Below are positions 8,771-17,697 of a DNA stretch of 35,948 nt, in pieces; the stretch's first letter is position 1; the number at the start of each line of letters is the position of its first letter. This DNA comes from Lachnospiraceae bacterium. Lineage in GTDB: Bacteria > Bacillota > Clostridia > Lachnospirales > Lachnospiraceae. The notes beneath the pieces are model-generated. The model searched no databases and was not told where the DNA came from. It saw nothing but the letters and a program-made list of their open reading frames with translations. Location: contig JAFXQR010000067.1 in the NCBI GenBank assembly GCA_017526985.1, positions 1 to 35,948 of the forward strand, given 5' to 3'. The position numbers were made by a program, and so were the translations under genes.

Positions 8771-9270
8771 AGGTTACCTTCTCCTTCGTTTGTTTGTTCC
8801 GCATCATTGATATATATCGAAAGTGTATCAAATTTGTCCCGGTAAATGATCTGCAGCAGCTTATCCAACCGACTCAGTGCGGTTTTGAGTTGTTCTACGG
8901 AGATCATCTGCTCATCATGTGCTGTCACCAGTTCGTCGATATCCACGACCTTGACAAAACCGTTCGGGTAGTAGATCACATCTGCCAGCAGATCCGTAAC
9001 GATCAGACGGTCCTCGCCTTCATAAGCAAAATCTACAATATCACAATACCAGTACAGGAGAGAGTTGTCGGCTGCGTAAAACTTGCTGACCTTGAACCCT
9101 TCCTTTAAGAAGTAGCAGGAATAACCATGATGCAGGTCTTTGCGCGGTTTGAGTGCGTTCCACTTTGTGACGATGACCGTATCGTTACAGCTTAGGATCA
9201 CATCATCTTTGAGCTGTACGCATTCCTGCGGGATCAGCCGTTTGCGAAACAATATTGGTGTGTTAGTCAT
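8767..9270 (-). CDS. DUF402 family protein
   Basis: 167 residues. The central part (SKFYAADNSLLYWYCDIVDF, then DLLADVIYYPNG and VVDIDEL) matches the DUF402 fold. This family includes nucleoside di/triphosphate phosphatases and FomD-like hydrolases that use divalent metal bound by Asp/Glu residues. It is first in a two-gene minus-strand operon with the DUF3048 gene. The ribosome site AAGGAGG lies 8-9 bases before the ATG, under the promoter at 9304-9333. The family is likely; the substrate is unknown. Confidence 0.8.
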   Translation of the reverse strand: MTNTPILFRKRLIPQECVQLKDDVILSCNDTVIVTKWNALKPRKDLHHGYSCYFLKEGFKVSKFYAADNSLLYWYCDIVDFAYEGEDRLIVTDLLADVIYYPNGFVKVVDIDELVTAHDEQMISVEQLKTALSRLDKLLQIIYRDKFDTLSIYINDAEQTNEGEGNL

Positions 9271-9303
9271 GACAACGGCCTCCTTTTTTCGATATATAAC
9301 ACT

Positions 9304-9333
9304 ATCCTACACTATACACATTTCTTATGTCAA
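9304..9333 (-). promoter_or_regulatory. Promoter of the DUF402-DUF3048 operon
   Basis: On the minus strand, consensus TTGACA (9328-9333), an 18-base spacer and TAGGAT (9304-9309), about 35 bases before the start at 9270. It is divergent from the gdpP promoter. Confidence 0.65.
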
Positions 9334-9360
9334 CTGGGTTTTGACAGGATTTTAGAATAG

Positions 9361-9390
9361 TTGCCAAAAAGGGCAGAATAGTGGTATACT
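9361..9390 (+). promoter_or_regulatory. Extended -10 promoter of gdpP, placed at the start codon
   Basis: TTGCCA (9361-9366), 18 bases, then TATACT (9385-9390) preceded by TGG (extended -10). The predicted transcription start, about seven bases further, is 9397, only a few bases before the ATG at 9401. Confidence 0.6.
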
Positions 9391-9400
9391 ACTAGGCGAT

Positions 9401-11536
9401 ATGGCTACAAAAGAGAAAAGCGAAAAATTGGATAAAAGCGAGAAAAAAGGCAGCTCGGCATCCAATGCTGCTTCCGGGCGGGAAAAGAAGCCAAAAGAGA
9501 AGCTGAATGTCAAGGGAAAGCTGAAGGCATATCTGCAGACGCCGTTGCTGCTTGGGGTGATCCTGACGCTTGTGAATGTCTGGATTTACCTGATCAATGT
9601 GAATGCCGGTATCATCCTGACCGTGTTTGTTGTGATGTATCTGGTGATCATCATCTGTATGATGGTCTTTTCGAGGCCGGCCCTGAGTGCCGAACTGGTC
9701 AATTTTGCAACGGAATATGGCCAGATCCAGAAACAGCTGCTCAAAGAACTGGCACTGCCGCATGCGCTGTTGGACGAATCCGGGCGTATCATCTGGATGA
9801 ATAAGGCGTTTGAACAGTTGGGTACCCGGGAACGCTTTCATAATAAGAATATCACTTCGATCCTGCCGGCAGTGAAGCGTGACTGTTTCCCTGACGAAGG
9901 CGAGACGAAGGATGTGGATGTGACCTTTGAGGACAAGGACTTTCAGCTGCAGATGAAGCGAATCGGCTTAAAAGATCTGTCTCTCATCGTGGATATGAAT
10001 GATACACAGAAATATGAAGGTTATCTGATCGCAGTTTATCTCTTTGACCGTACGGCGCTCAAGCTGGCTTTGGAGGAAGTGGACAACCAGAGTCTGGTGG
10101 TGGGGCTGATCTACATTGATAATTATGAAGAGACTTTGGAGAGTGTGGAAGATGTACGCCGCAGTCTGCTGGCAGCATTCATCGACCGGCAGGTCAACCA
10201 GTATGTCAATGCGATGGACGGTATCGTACGCAAGACGGAGAAGGATAAGTTCCTGGTGATCCTGCGTAAGAGCGCGCTGGCACAGGCCAAGGAAGACAAG
10301 TTCCGGTTGTTGGAGGATGTCAAGACCATCGAGATCGGCAACAAGATGACGGTGACGCTGTCCATCGGTATCGGTGTGGACGGTTTAACTTACGCACAGA
10401 ACTGTGAGTTTGCACGCAATGCTATCGACTTGGCATTGGGACGCGGTGGCGATCAGGCCGTAGTCAAGAACCGTGAAAATGTTACCTATTACGGCGGCAA
10501 GAGCCAGCAGAAGGAGACAACCGCCAGAGTGCGTGCCCGCGTGAAGGCCCAGGCATTGGAAGAGATCATCTCGACCAAAGACCGTGTATTTGTTATGGGG
10601 CATCGTAATCCGGATATGGATTGTTTCGGTGCGGCGGTAGGTATCCGTGCAGCCTGCAACAGTCTGGATAAGAAATGCCATATCGTGCTGGGAAGTCTCA
10701 CTCCGTCGTTGGAGCCCCTGGTGGAGCGCTATAAGAGTGATGATGACTATGAGGAAGACGCGATCATCAACGGAGCCAAAGCGCTGGAGCTGGCAGATGG
10801 CAATACCGTGATCATTGTTGTGGATGTCAACCGGCCGGTGATCACCGAGTGTCCGGATCTGTTGCGGCGATGCCGGAGCAGTGTCGTGATCGATCATCAC
10901 AGAGCCGGCAAAGAGGTGATCGAAAACCCGACCCTTTCCTATATTGAGACCATGCCAAGCTCAGCATGTGAAATGATCTCGGAGCTGTTGCAGTATATCA
11001 ATAACGGTGTGAAATATTCCGGCGCCGTGGCGGATTGTCTTTATGCCGGTATGGTGCTGGATACCCAGGGCTTTACGGCGAAGACCGGTGTGCGTACCTT
11101 TGAGGCGGCGGCTTATCTGCGCAGAAGCGGTGCGGATGTGACCAGGGTGCGCAAGATGTTCCGTGAGGATGCATCGGATTACAAGGCTAAAGCTGAAACG
11201 GTCCACAATATGGAGCTTTACCGCAAGTACTATGCGATCTCGGTATGTGATGCGGAAGGTCTTAAGGAGCCGACGGTTGTAGCAGCACAGGCGGCCAATG
11301 ACCTGCTCAATATCAATGCGGTAAAAGCCAGCTTTGTGATGGTGGAATACCAGAATAAGATCTTTATTTCCGGGCGTTCCATTGATGAGGTGAATGTGCA
11401 GGTGATCCTGGAAAAGCTGGGTGGCGGCGGCCATCTGAACATGGCAGGTGCGCAGTTGGAAAATACAAATATCGATGCAGCAATCATCGTGTTGAAGAGT
11501 ACATTGGATACTATGATTCAGGAAGGAGAGTTATAA
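9401..11536 (+). CDS. gdpP: Cyclic-di-AMP phosphodiesterase GdpP (DHH/DHHA1)
   Basis: 711 residues. Two membrane helices lie at about 45-90, followed by a PAS-like region (about 100-190), a degenerate GGDEF domain (about 200-380) and DHH/DHHA1 domains. The DHH metal ligands are visible as H401-R-N-P-D405-M-D407 and D498-H-H500, with the DHHA1 GGGGH at 674-678. The enzyme cleaves c-di-AMP to pApA at the membrane and controls potassium/osmotic balance and wall stress. It heads the conserved gdpP-rplI-dnaB cluster. No ribosome site precedes the ATG, and the promoter nearly abuts it, so the mRNA may be leaderless; the basic, Lys-rich first 40 residues are unusually long. Confidence 0.96.
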   Translation: MATKEKSEKLDKSEKKGSSASNAASGREKKPKEKLNVKGKLKAYLQTPLLLGVILTLVNVWIYLINVNAGIILTVFVVMYLVIIICMMVFSRPALSAELVNFATEYGQIQKQLLKELALPHALLDESGRIIWMNKAFEQLGTRERFHNKNITSILPAVKRDCFPDEGETKDVDVTFEDKDFQLQMKRIGLKDLSLIVDMNDTQKYEGYLIAVYLFDRTALKLALEEVDNQSLVVGLIYIDNYEETLESVEDVRRSLLAAFIDRQVNQYVNAMDGIVRKTEKDKFLVILRKSALAQAKEDKFRLLEDVKTIEIGNKMTVTLSIGIGVDGLTYAQNCEFARNAIDLALGRGGDQAVVKNRENVTYYGGKSQQKETTARVRARVKAQALEEIISTKDRVFVMGHRNPDMDCFGAAVGIRAACNSLDKKCHIVLGSLTPSLEPLVERYKSDDDYEEDAIINGAKALELADGNTVIIVVDVNRPVITECPDLLRRCRSSVVIDHHRAGKEVIENPTLSYIETMPSSACEMISELLQYINNGVKYSGAVADCLYAGMVLDTQGFTAKTGVRTFEAAAYLRRSGADVTRVRKMFREDASDYKAKAETVHNMELYRKYYAISVCDAEGLKEPTVVAAQAANDLLNINAVKASFVMVEYQNKIFISGRSIDEVNVQVILEKLGGGGHLNMAGAQLENTNIDAAIIVLKSTLDTMIQEGEL

Positions 11537-11537
11537 A

Positions 11538-11984
11538 ATGAAAGTGATCTTAACGGAGGATGTAAAATCCCTTGGAAAGAAAGGGGATTTGGTAGATGTA
11601 AGTGACGGTTATGCACGCAACTTTATCCTGGCAAAGAAGAAAGGCCTGGAAGCAACGCCGGCCAACTTAAACAACTTAAAGCTCAAGAAAGCAAATGACG
11701 AAAAGGTGGCACAGGAGCAGCTGGAAGCGGCGCAGGCCTTTGCGGCAGACTTAAAGACCAAAGAAGTGAAACTGTCCATCAAGACAGGCGAAGGCGGTAA
11801 GGCATTCGGCTCCATTACATCTAAAGAAATCGCAGCAGCGGCGGAAGAACAGTTATCCATTACGCTGGATAAGAAAAAGATCGTTCTGAAGGATCCGATC
11901 AAGACGGAAGGAAACTATCAGGTGCCGATCAAGCTGCACCCGCAGGTGACCGGAGAGTTGAAGGTCAGCGTTACTGAGGAATAA
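11538..11984 (+). CDS. rplI: 50S ribosomal protein L9
   Basis: 148 residues, the standard length. The N-terminal domain MKVILTEDVKSLGKKGDLVDVSDGYARNFIL is diagnostic, followed by the long connecting helix and the C-terminal domain with EGGKAFGSITSKEIA. It binds 23S rRNA near the L1 stalk and limits frameshifting. It starts one base after the gdpP stop with ribosome site GGAAGGAGAG inside the gdpP end. Confidence 0.98.
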   Translation: MKVILTEDVKSLGKKGDLVDVSDGYARNFILAKKKGLEATPANLNNLKLKKANDEKVAQEQLEAAQAFAADLKTKEVKLSIKTGEGGKAFGSITSKEIAAAAEEQLSITLDKKKIVLKDPIKTEGNYQVPIKLHPQVTGELKVSVTEE

Positions 11985-11989
11985 AAAAT

Positions 11990-13339
11990 ATGCCGGATTT
12001 TGATACCAACACACAAAACGCGCAGTACAGAGAAAAACCCCACAGCTTTGAGGCGGAACAGTCTGTACTGGGCGGTCTTTATATCGACAATACCCTGATC
12101 CCGTCTGTTGCAGATATTTTGCCGGACGGGAAGGCTTTTTATAACAAAACCTACGGCGCCATCTACGAAGCGATGCTGTATCTGCATTCCAAGGGTATGG
12201 CGATCGACCCGCTGACAGTGCAGGAGCGCCTGAAGGAAATGGATGTACCGCCCGAGGTGGTCAATCCTGAGTTTCTGCGTGATATCGTGCTTTCCGTGCC
12301 GACGGCCGTCAATACCAAGGATTATGCGACCTATGTGGCGGAAAAAGCGGTGCTGCGTGATCTGATCCGTGTATCGGAAGGCGTGGCAAAGGAATGCTAT
12401 GAGTTTAAGGGCGATCTGAGTGACCTGCTGGCGGATACGGAGAAAAAAGTCTTTGAGGTCGTACAGAAGCGTAAGGTGGGCGAGATCGAGCCCATTGGCA
12501 ATATCGTTATGAAAGCTCTGGAGCAGATCGACCTGGCGGCCCGGACCACCGGTGATGTGACAGGGCTGGCCACCGGATTTATCGATCTGGATCACAAGAC
12601 AGCCGGTTTCCAGAAGGGTAACCTGGTACTGGTGGCAGCGCGTCCGGCTATGGGTAAGACTTCCCTGGTGCTCAGTATGGCAAGGGATATTGCGGTGCGC
12701 CAGCACAAGAATGTACTGATGTTTTCACTGGAAATGACCAGCACCGAATTGGTGAACCGTATTCTGTCTATGGATTCCAAGGTGGATTCGCAAAAGTTCA
12801 AGACCGGTCAGCTCTCGGATGGCGATTTTGAAAGTCTGGCAGAAAGTGCCGGCAACATCGCACATTCCGGGTTGATCCTTTATGATACGGCAACGACTTT
12901 GGGCGAGATCCGTTCCATATCGCGTAAGATGAAGATGGAACGCGATATTCAGCTGATCATTATCGACTACCTGCAGTTGATGAACTCTACCAGCCGTCGC
13001 GCGGACAGTCGTCAGCAGGAGATCTCTGAGATTTCGCGAGGACTCAAACTTTTGGCGAAAGAGCTGGAGATCCCGATCATTGCACTGTCGCAGTTGTCCC
13101 GTCAGGTGGAAGCCCGTACGGATCATCGTCCGATGCTTTCCGACCTGCGTGAGTCCGGTGCCATCGAGCAGGATGCCGATGCCGTACTCTTCATCTACCG
13201 TGACGAAGTGTACAATCCGGACACCGACAAGAAGAACATCGCCGAGATCATTATTGCTAAGCAGCGTAGCGGCCCTATCGGAACCGTCGAACTCGCATGG
13301 CTGCCTGAATATACACAGTATGCAAATTTAAAAAGGTAA
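11990..13339 (+). CDS. dnaB: Replicative DNA helicase DnaB (DnaC in Bacillus)
   Basis: 449 residues. The N-terminal domain HSFEAEQSVLGGL leads through a linker to the RecA-like core, with Walker A ARPAMGKT (217-224), LIIIDYLQLM as Walker B, the SRGLKLLAKELEIPIIALSQLSR stretch and the C-terminal DADAVLFIYRDE. This hexameric 5'-3' helicase unwinds DNA at the replication fork. It follows rplI by five bases and ends just before a strong terminator. No intein is present. Confidence 0.98.
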   Translation: MPDFDTNTQNAQYREKPHSFEAEQSVLGGLYIDNTLIPSVADILPDGKAFYNKTYGAIYEAMLYLHSKGMAIDPLTVQERLKEMDVPPEVVNPEFLRDIVLSVPTAVNTKDYATYVAEKAVLRDLIRVSEGVAKECYEFKGDLSDLLADTEKKVFEVVQKRKVGEIEPIGNIVMKALEQIDLAARTTGDVTGLATGFIDLDHKTAGFQKGNLVLVAARPAMGKTSLVLSMARDIAVRQHKNVLMFSLEMTSTELVNRILSMDSKVDSQKFKTGQLSDGDFESLAESAGNIAHSGLILYDTATTLGEIRSISRKMKMERDIQLIIIDYLQLMNSTSRRADSRQQEISEISRGLKLLAKELEIPIIALSQLSRQVEARTDHRPMLSDLRESGAIEQDADAVLFIYRDEVYNPDTDKKNIAEIIIAKQRSGPIGTVELAWLPEYTQYANLKR

Positions 13340-13389
13340 TATAAAAATAAGAATATTCAAAAACCTTGCAGGTTGAGACCTTATGAAAG

Positions 13390-13434
13390 CGACATTGAAG
13401 TAACGATTGAAATTACTTCAATGTCGTTTCTTTT
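13390..13434 (+). terminator. Rho-independent terminator of gdpP-rplI-dnaB
   Basis: A perfect 14-bp stem (CGACATTGAAGTAA with its complement) and nine-base loop are followed by a T-rich tail. It starts 50 bases after the dnaB stop. Confidence 0.85.
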
Positions 13435-13478
13435 TCTATAGGGATATCACCATTTCGGATGCACAAAACACCAAAACA

Positions 13479-13487
13479 TGATAGAAT
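13479..13487 (+). promoter_or_regulatory. Candidate extended -10 element
   Basis: TGATAGAAT (TG, one base, TAGAAT), with no clear -35, about 107 bases before the GTG start at 13595. The rest of the 13435-13594 gap shows nothing else recognisable. Confidence 0.3.
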
Positions 13488-13594
13488 TAGTAATGGATTT
13501 TGGTTTATGATCAGTGCAATTTCAAAGAGGGCATTTGTGTAAACGGATCAAAATGAGATGAAAGAAGCATAGCAGATTGCGGGGAAAATGAATT

Positions 13595-14020
13595 GTGAAA
13601 ATATATCGTTTTTACGGCTGGAAGACAGCGGATATCAAAGATGAATACGGATTGACGCCGAGAGATTATTATGATCTGTTGGAAAAGGTATGGTGTGCGG
13701 ATACCTGCGCGCCGAGAATGCGGGACGACTGGAATCCGCAAAATAAGACGCTGGGGCAGTGTTCGATCACGGCATTTCTTATGCAGGATATTTACGGCGG
13801 AAAAGTAAGAGGAATACTACGTTCCGGCGGAAACTATCATTGCTTCAATGATGTGGACGGGTGCGTGTTTGATCTGACGAGTGAGCAGTTTGGAGAGGAA
13901 GTGCTGGATTATTCTGACTGCCCGGAACAGTTCCGTGAAGTACATTTTGCAAAAGAAGAGAAACGCCTGCGGTATGAATATCTGCGCGCAAAGATTTTGG
14001 AAATGAGACAGGAAAAATGA
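13595..14020 (+). CDS. YunG-like protein, possible papain/transglutaminase-like fold
   Basis: 141 residues from a GTG start. GGGG lies ten bases upstream, and the nearby ATG at 13588 is out of frame. The central segment (TLGQCSITAFLMQDIYGG, NYHCFNDVDG, FDLTSEQFG) matches YunG-like proteins. The order Cys (GQC), His (NYH) and Asp (FDLT) is what a papain- or transglutaminase-like site would show. Activity is not known for the family. It overlaps the DUF2809 gene by four bases (ATGA). Confidence 0.7.
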   Translation: MKIYRFYGWKTADIKDEYGLTPRDYYDLLEKVWCADTCAPRMRDDWNPQNKTLGQCSITAFLMQDIYGGKVRGILRSGGNYHCFNDVDGCVFDLTSEQFGEEVLDYSDCPEQFREVHFAKEEKRLRYEYLRAKILEMRQEK

Positions 14021-14394
14021 AAAAGAGGATCTGCTACGGAATACTTACAGTAATGCTTCTCGGCATAGAAATATTGATCGGGATGTTTGCGCACGGCTGG
14101 ATCCGTAATTATTTTGGAGATGTATTGGTAGTGATACTTTTATATACTCTTGCAAGAACGATCAGCCCGGAAAAGCCGAAAACATGGTTTGTTCTTCCTG
14201 CTCTCATTCTTGCGTTTTCTTTTGTCGTGGAATTCCTTCAGTTGTGGGGATTCTGTGATCGTTTCGGTATCACCAATAAACTTTTGCGTATCATTATCGG
14301 GACAGGATTTTCTACGATGGATCTGATCTCGTATGCGATCGGTATACTTCCATGCCTTATAGCAGAATATGTTATCAGAGGAAAACAAAAGTAG
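14017..14394 (+). CDS. DUF2809 family membrane protein
   Basis: 125 residues, almost all membrane. Helices lie at about 6-26, 35-50, 58-77 and 100-119. PALILAFSFVVEFLQLWG and STMDLISYAIGILPC are DUF2809 signatures (VEFLQL, and D in the third or fourth helix). The function of the family is unknown; the fold recalls VanZ-like proteins. It is coupled by an ATGA overlap to the preceding gene, so it probably belongs to the same transcript. Confidence 0.8.
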   Translation: MKKRICYGILTVMLLGIEILIGMFAHGWIRNYFGDVLVVILLYTLARTISPEKPKTWFVLPALILAFSFVVEFLQLWGFCDRFGITNKLLRIIIGTGFSTMDLISYAIGILPCLIAEYVIRGKQK

Positions 14395-14433
14395 CTTACA
14401 TAAACCATTAGGCGTTGAACGGAGGACATGAAT

Positions 14434-15240
14434 ATGAATCTTATCTCTGTTGCAAATGAAACGATCAGGATCTGCGAAGAAGCCAAGTATGAGGTGAATG
14501 GTCAGACCGTTATATTTCCGGAGGGAAAGTACAACGAAGCGGAAGTGATCACGCCGCAGATGGGCGAGGATTTATTGAAGACAGAAACTGTAATCCCGGA
14601 AGGGGCAGCGATGTGCCGCATCGTGATCAAGAACAGCGATTCCTATGCGGCTGCGCGTGATCGCGATAAAACACTGGTGATGAATTTTGCAAACGCGCAC
14701 AATCCCGGGGGTGGTTTCCGGCTGGGAGCAACAACACAGGAGGAAGCGTTATGCAGATGCAGCACTTTGTATGTGTCGATCACATCCAGGGAAGCATCGG
14801 AGATGTACAAGTACAACAATACGCATGTGAGCAGTGTGGAATCGGATTATATGCTGATCTCTCCGGAGGTGCTGGTATTCCGGGACGAAAAACTGAATCT
14901 TTTGGAGACACCGTTTAAGACTGCTGTGGTTACCGCGCCGGCGCCCAACCGTTTCGGTGCGGCGATGCTTGCGTCCGGAGCAAAGATCCAAGAAACTTTT
15001 GAGCGCAGGATACGGATCATATTGAAAGCAGCAGCGGAGAGAGGTTATCGCAATCTGGTGCTTGGCGCCTGGGGATGTGGTGCGTTTGGAAATAAGCCGT
15101 TAGAGGTAGCGGAGTATTTCAAAACAGAGATCATTGATGAAAAACTCGGATACTTCTTTGATGAGATCTGTTTTGCAATCTACGGAAATGAAAATGGCAA
15201 GAACATTACGGCATTTCGTGAGGTTTTTGGGGAAAGATAA
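14434..15240 (+). CDS. TIGR02452-type protein, microbial poly(ADP-ribose) glycohydrolase-like
   Basis: 268 residues. The ATG at 14434 is preferred because GGAGG is eight bases upstream; the in-frame ATG at 14428 is only two bases from it. The macrodomain-related PARG signature is N90-P-G-G-G-F-R-L-G-A-T-T-Q102-E103-E104, where the second Glu is the usual catalytic residue. APNRFGAAML and NLVLGAWGCGAFGN follow, both typical of TIGR02452 proteins. Bacterial members can remove ADP-ribose chains, and many act in stress or phage-related contexts. No ADP-ribosyltransferase is seen nearby, so the partner is unknown. Confidence 0.88.
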   Translation: MNLISVANETIRICEEAKYEVNGQTVIFPEGKYNEAEVITPQMGEDLLKTETVIPEGAAMCRIVIKNSDSYAAARDRDKTLVMNFANAHNPGGGFRLGATTQEEALCRCSTLYVSITSREASEMYKYNNTHVSSVESDYMLISPEVLVFRDEKLNLLETPFKTAVVTAPAPNRFGAAMLASGAKIQETFERRIRIILKAAAERGYRNLVLGAWGCGAFGNKPLEVAEYFKTEIIDEKLGYFFDEICFAIYGNENGKNITAFREVFGER

Positions 15241-15277
15241 AAAAATAGACAGAAAAAAGACTGAAAGATAAATTGTA

Positions 15278-15415
15278 ATGGGAACGATCCTTGCGATGTA
15301 TCTGGTAGGTGGTTTGATGTGCAACGAAAAGTTAAAGAAAAAGATCGGTGACAATATGACAAAAGAAATGCTGAAGCCATACAGGAAAATAGTGGAGCAT
15401 ATGGAATTGGGATGA
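15278..15415 (+). CDS. Possible 45-residue small ORF or gene remnant
   Basis: An ATG-initiated frame of 45 codons with a hydrophobic start (MGTILAMYLVGGLMC) and a charged, Lys-rich second half. There is only a weak ribosome site (GAAAGATA). It sits in the 210-base gap between the PARG-like and DUF3783 genes. It may be a fragment of a decayed gene or chance; no family is recognised. Confidence 0.2.
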   Translation: MGTILAMYLVGGLMCNEKLKKKIGDNMTKEMLKPYRKIVEHMELG

Positions 15416-15450
15416 TGCTACGTGATACCTGTGGCGAATGAGGGAGAATA

Positions 15451-15810
15451 ATGAAAAGGATCTATCTGCATACAACAGATAAAGAAAAACAAACAGCGAT
15501 AGAAAAAATCTGTTTTGCACAAGGAATTGAAATGAAGAATCTTTCCGGGACGGATACGAACCGGACGATCGCGATGATCTGCGGAATGCAGATGAAGAAC
15601 AGTGGAGGACACCGACAGGCACCGCCCTTGTATGTTCTCCCGGAGATCATGCTTTTTTACGGAATCGATGATCCTTCACTGGATCGTTTTCTGGATGCTT
15701 ATAAAGAAAGCGGTTTGAAGCCTATTCGGAAAAAAGCGATCGTTACGCCTACGAATCTGGGATGGACATTATATGAACTTGCGGAAGAACTGGCAAAAGA
15801 ATCTGCATAA
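15451..15810 (+). CDS. DUF3783 family protein
   Basis: 119 residues. The C-terminal half carries PEIMLFYGIDDPSLDRFLDAY, IRKKAIVTPTN and GWTLYELAEELAKE, characteristic of DUF3783, a small clostridial family of unknown function. It is soluble, with no signal peptide. The ribosome site GAGGGAG lies just before the ATG. The aat gene follows after 29 bases. Confidence 0.82.
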   Translation: MKRIYLHTTDKEKQTAIEKICFAQGIEMKNLSGTDTNRTIAMICGMQMKNSGGHRQAPPLYVLPEIMLFYGIDDPSLDRFLDAYKESGLKPIRKKAIVTPTNLGWTLYELAEELAKESA

Positions 15811-15839
15811 AAAGAAAACGGATATGTGAGGAAAAAGGT

Positions 15840-16484
15840 ATGCCGGTATTTCGATTGCCTGAAAATAAAATTGTTTTTCCGGATCCGACGATGGCCGAAC
15901 CGGATGGACTGCTGGCGGTGGGGGGAGATCTGTGCGTAGAGCGTTTGCTGCTGGCATATTCCAACGGAATCTTTCCATGGTATGATGAAGGGAATCCGAT
16001 CATGTGGTGGTGTCCGAAAGAACGCTTTATCATACGACCGGAAAAGATCCATATTTCCCACTCACTGAAAAAATATATGAAAAAGCATGAAATTCATATT
16101 GTGATCAATAGGGATTTTTCGGATACAATGCACCGTTGTCGGATGAAGAGAGAGTATGAGGAAGGTACATGGATCACGGATGATATGGAAGCGGCTTATG
16201 CAAGGCTTCATAAGAAAGACTTTGCAATGGCTGTAGAATCGGAAGTAGACGGTGTGATCGCCGGTGGATTGTATGGAGTGATCCTCGGAAAAAATTTTTT
16301 CGGGGAAAGCATGTATTCAGATCAAGAGAATGGTTCTAAGCTTGCATTGGTACTTTTGGCGCAAAGAATGCAGGAACAGGGAGTCCGTATGATCGATTGT
16401 CAGTTCCATACCGACTTTTTGGAAAGTATGGGTGGCGAAAAGATTTCGTACAAAGAGTATATGGAATTGATGTCATTGGAATGA
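15840..16484 (+). CDS. aat: Leucyl/phenylalanyl-tRNA--protein transferase
   Basis: 214 residues. FPDPTMAEPDGLLAVGGDL, YSNGIFPWYDEG and MWWCPKERFII are diagnostic, followed by GTWITDDMEAAYARLH, GGLYGVILGKNFFGESMYS and IDCQFHTDFLESMGG. The enzyme adds Leu or Phe to N-terminal Lys/Arg of proteins, making N-degrons for ClpS-ClpAP. It is typical of proteobacteria and patchy in Firmicutes, so its presence here is of note. The ribosome site GAGGAAAAAGG precedes the ATG. No clpS or clpA is in the window. Confidence 0.95.
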   Translation: MPVFRLPENKIVFPDPTMAEPDGLLAVGGDLCVERLLLAYSNGIFPWYDEGNPIMWWCPKERFIIRPEKIHISHSLKKYMKKHEIHIVINRDFSDTMHRCRMKREYEEGTWITDDMEAAYARLHKKDFAMAVESEVDGVIAGGLYGVILGKNFFGESMYSDQENGSKLALVLLAQRMQEQGVRMIDCQFHTDFLESMGGEKISYKEYMELMSLE

Positions 16485-16511
16485 GGCAATTTTGACGGGA
16501 GGTAATACGGA

Positions 16512-17663
16512 TTGAAGGTTGTAAATACAAGAGGGATTAAGGAAAAGATTCTGTCATATCTGGAAAAACAACAGATCGAACGATATATTGCGGAAACGAT
16601 CACCGGGCCGATCAGTTCCGAAGGATTACAGTATTCAGATGAAATGAAACTGGAAGAACTGGCAAATAAATTTTTGGAACATGCATCTGATTGGGGTGAG
16701 GCGTATACCTATGATGAAGCGATGATCACAACCATTTTGATGACACTTGTCAAGGAACATCCGCCGAAAAATCATGAAGAGATGGTGCCGGTATATGAAA
16801 GCATAGTGCGTAACGGAAGGATTTTTCATGGAGATGATTTTTCGAAAGATCCGTATCTGGACCGCATCTGGATCGGTGGTGAAAGCTCCGGAAACTACAC
16901 ATACTCCAATCAGTCGTTTGAAAGAAATGAATTATTTATCTATGATTCTCCGGTGGATACGGGGAATGGCATCCGGATACCGAAAATAGGAATTTTTGAT
17001 CAGGGGTATAATTATCCGTTTCTTTCCAAAGGAGATGCCGGGATCTGCGGGATCACACCGTATCTGGTATATACAACGGAAAGTCACATCGAAAAGGCAA
17101 GTGGAAAGGTGCTGAATCTGGGATGCGGAATGGGCTATTTTGCGTATAGGGCACATCTGAAGGAAGATGTGGAATGCGTTACGGTGGTGGAAAAGCAGCC
17201 TGAAAAACTGGAACTCTTTCAAAGATATGTTTTGCCGCAATTTGATCATCCGGAAAAAATTGAAGTGATTGGGCAAGACCCGGTCGTATTTATGGAGAAT
17301 GTTCCGGATGGCAGATATGATCACTGCTTTGCTGATATTTGTGTGAATAATACGGATCTGCAACCGTATTTTCAGGTGAAAAAAAGCTGCCGAAAATATA
17401 ACAAAACAAAGATGAGTTTCTGGATCGAGGACAGTTTGGTGGATACACTGAAGAATATGGTATTCTTGGAGATATTGGCGGCAGCAAAAGAAAGTATGGG
17501 ATTATCCGGATCCGTATATGATGAGATCACACCGGAAGGAGAACAGGTTTTAAATATATTGCAAACAACGGTATTGGCAAAAGAAGAGATCACCAGACCG
17601 GATCATTTTGACTGGTATATGAAAACGGAAAATGTTATAAAACTGATCTTGGATAGGATGTAA
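16512..17663 (+). CDS. SAM-dependent methyltransferase-like protein, unassigned
   Basis: 383 residues from a TTG start with ribosome site GGGAGGT eight bases upstream. Residues about 195-300 form a class I Rossmann methyltransferase core: motif I VLNLGCGMGYF (from Val200, with GxGxG-like G204-C-G-M-G), the acidic end of strand 2 at VVEKQPEKLELF, and strand 4 YDHCFADI. The arrangement recalls spermidine-synthase-like proteins. The N-terminal 190 residues are unlike anything I recognise. No target-specific motif is visible. It is followed 34 bases later by a membrane protein gene. Confidence 0.75.
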   Translation: MKVVNTRGIKEKILSYLEKQQIERYIAETITGPISSEGLQYSDEMKLEELANKFLEHASDWGEAYTYDEAMITTILMTLVKEHPPKNHEEMVPVYESIVRNGRIFHGDDFSKDPYLDRIWIGGESSGNYTYSNQSFERNELFIYDSPVDTGNGIRIPKIGIFDQGYNYPFLSKGDAGICGITPYLVYTTESHIEKASGKVLNLGCGMGYFAYRAHLKEDVECVTVVEKQPEKLELFQRYVLPQFDHPEKIEVIGQDPVVFMENVPDGRYDHCFADICVNNTDLQPYFQVKKSCRKYNKTKMSFWIEDSLVDTLKNMVFLEILAAAKESMGLSGSVYDEITPEGEQVLNILQTTVLAKEEITRPDHFDWYMKTENVIKLILDRM

Positions 17664-17697
17664 GCTGAAGAACACATATTACTGCGGAGAGAAAACG

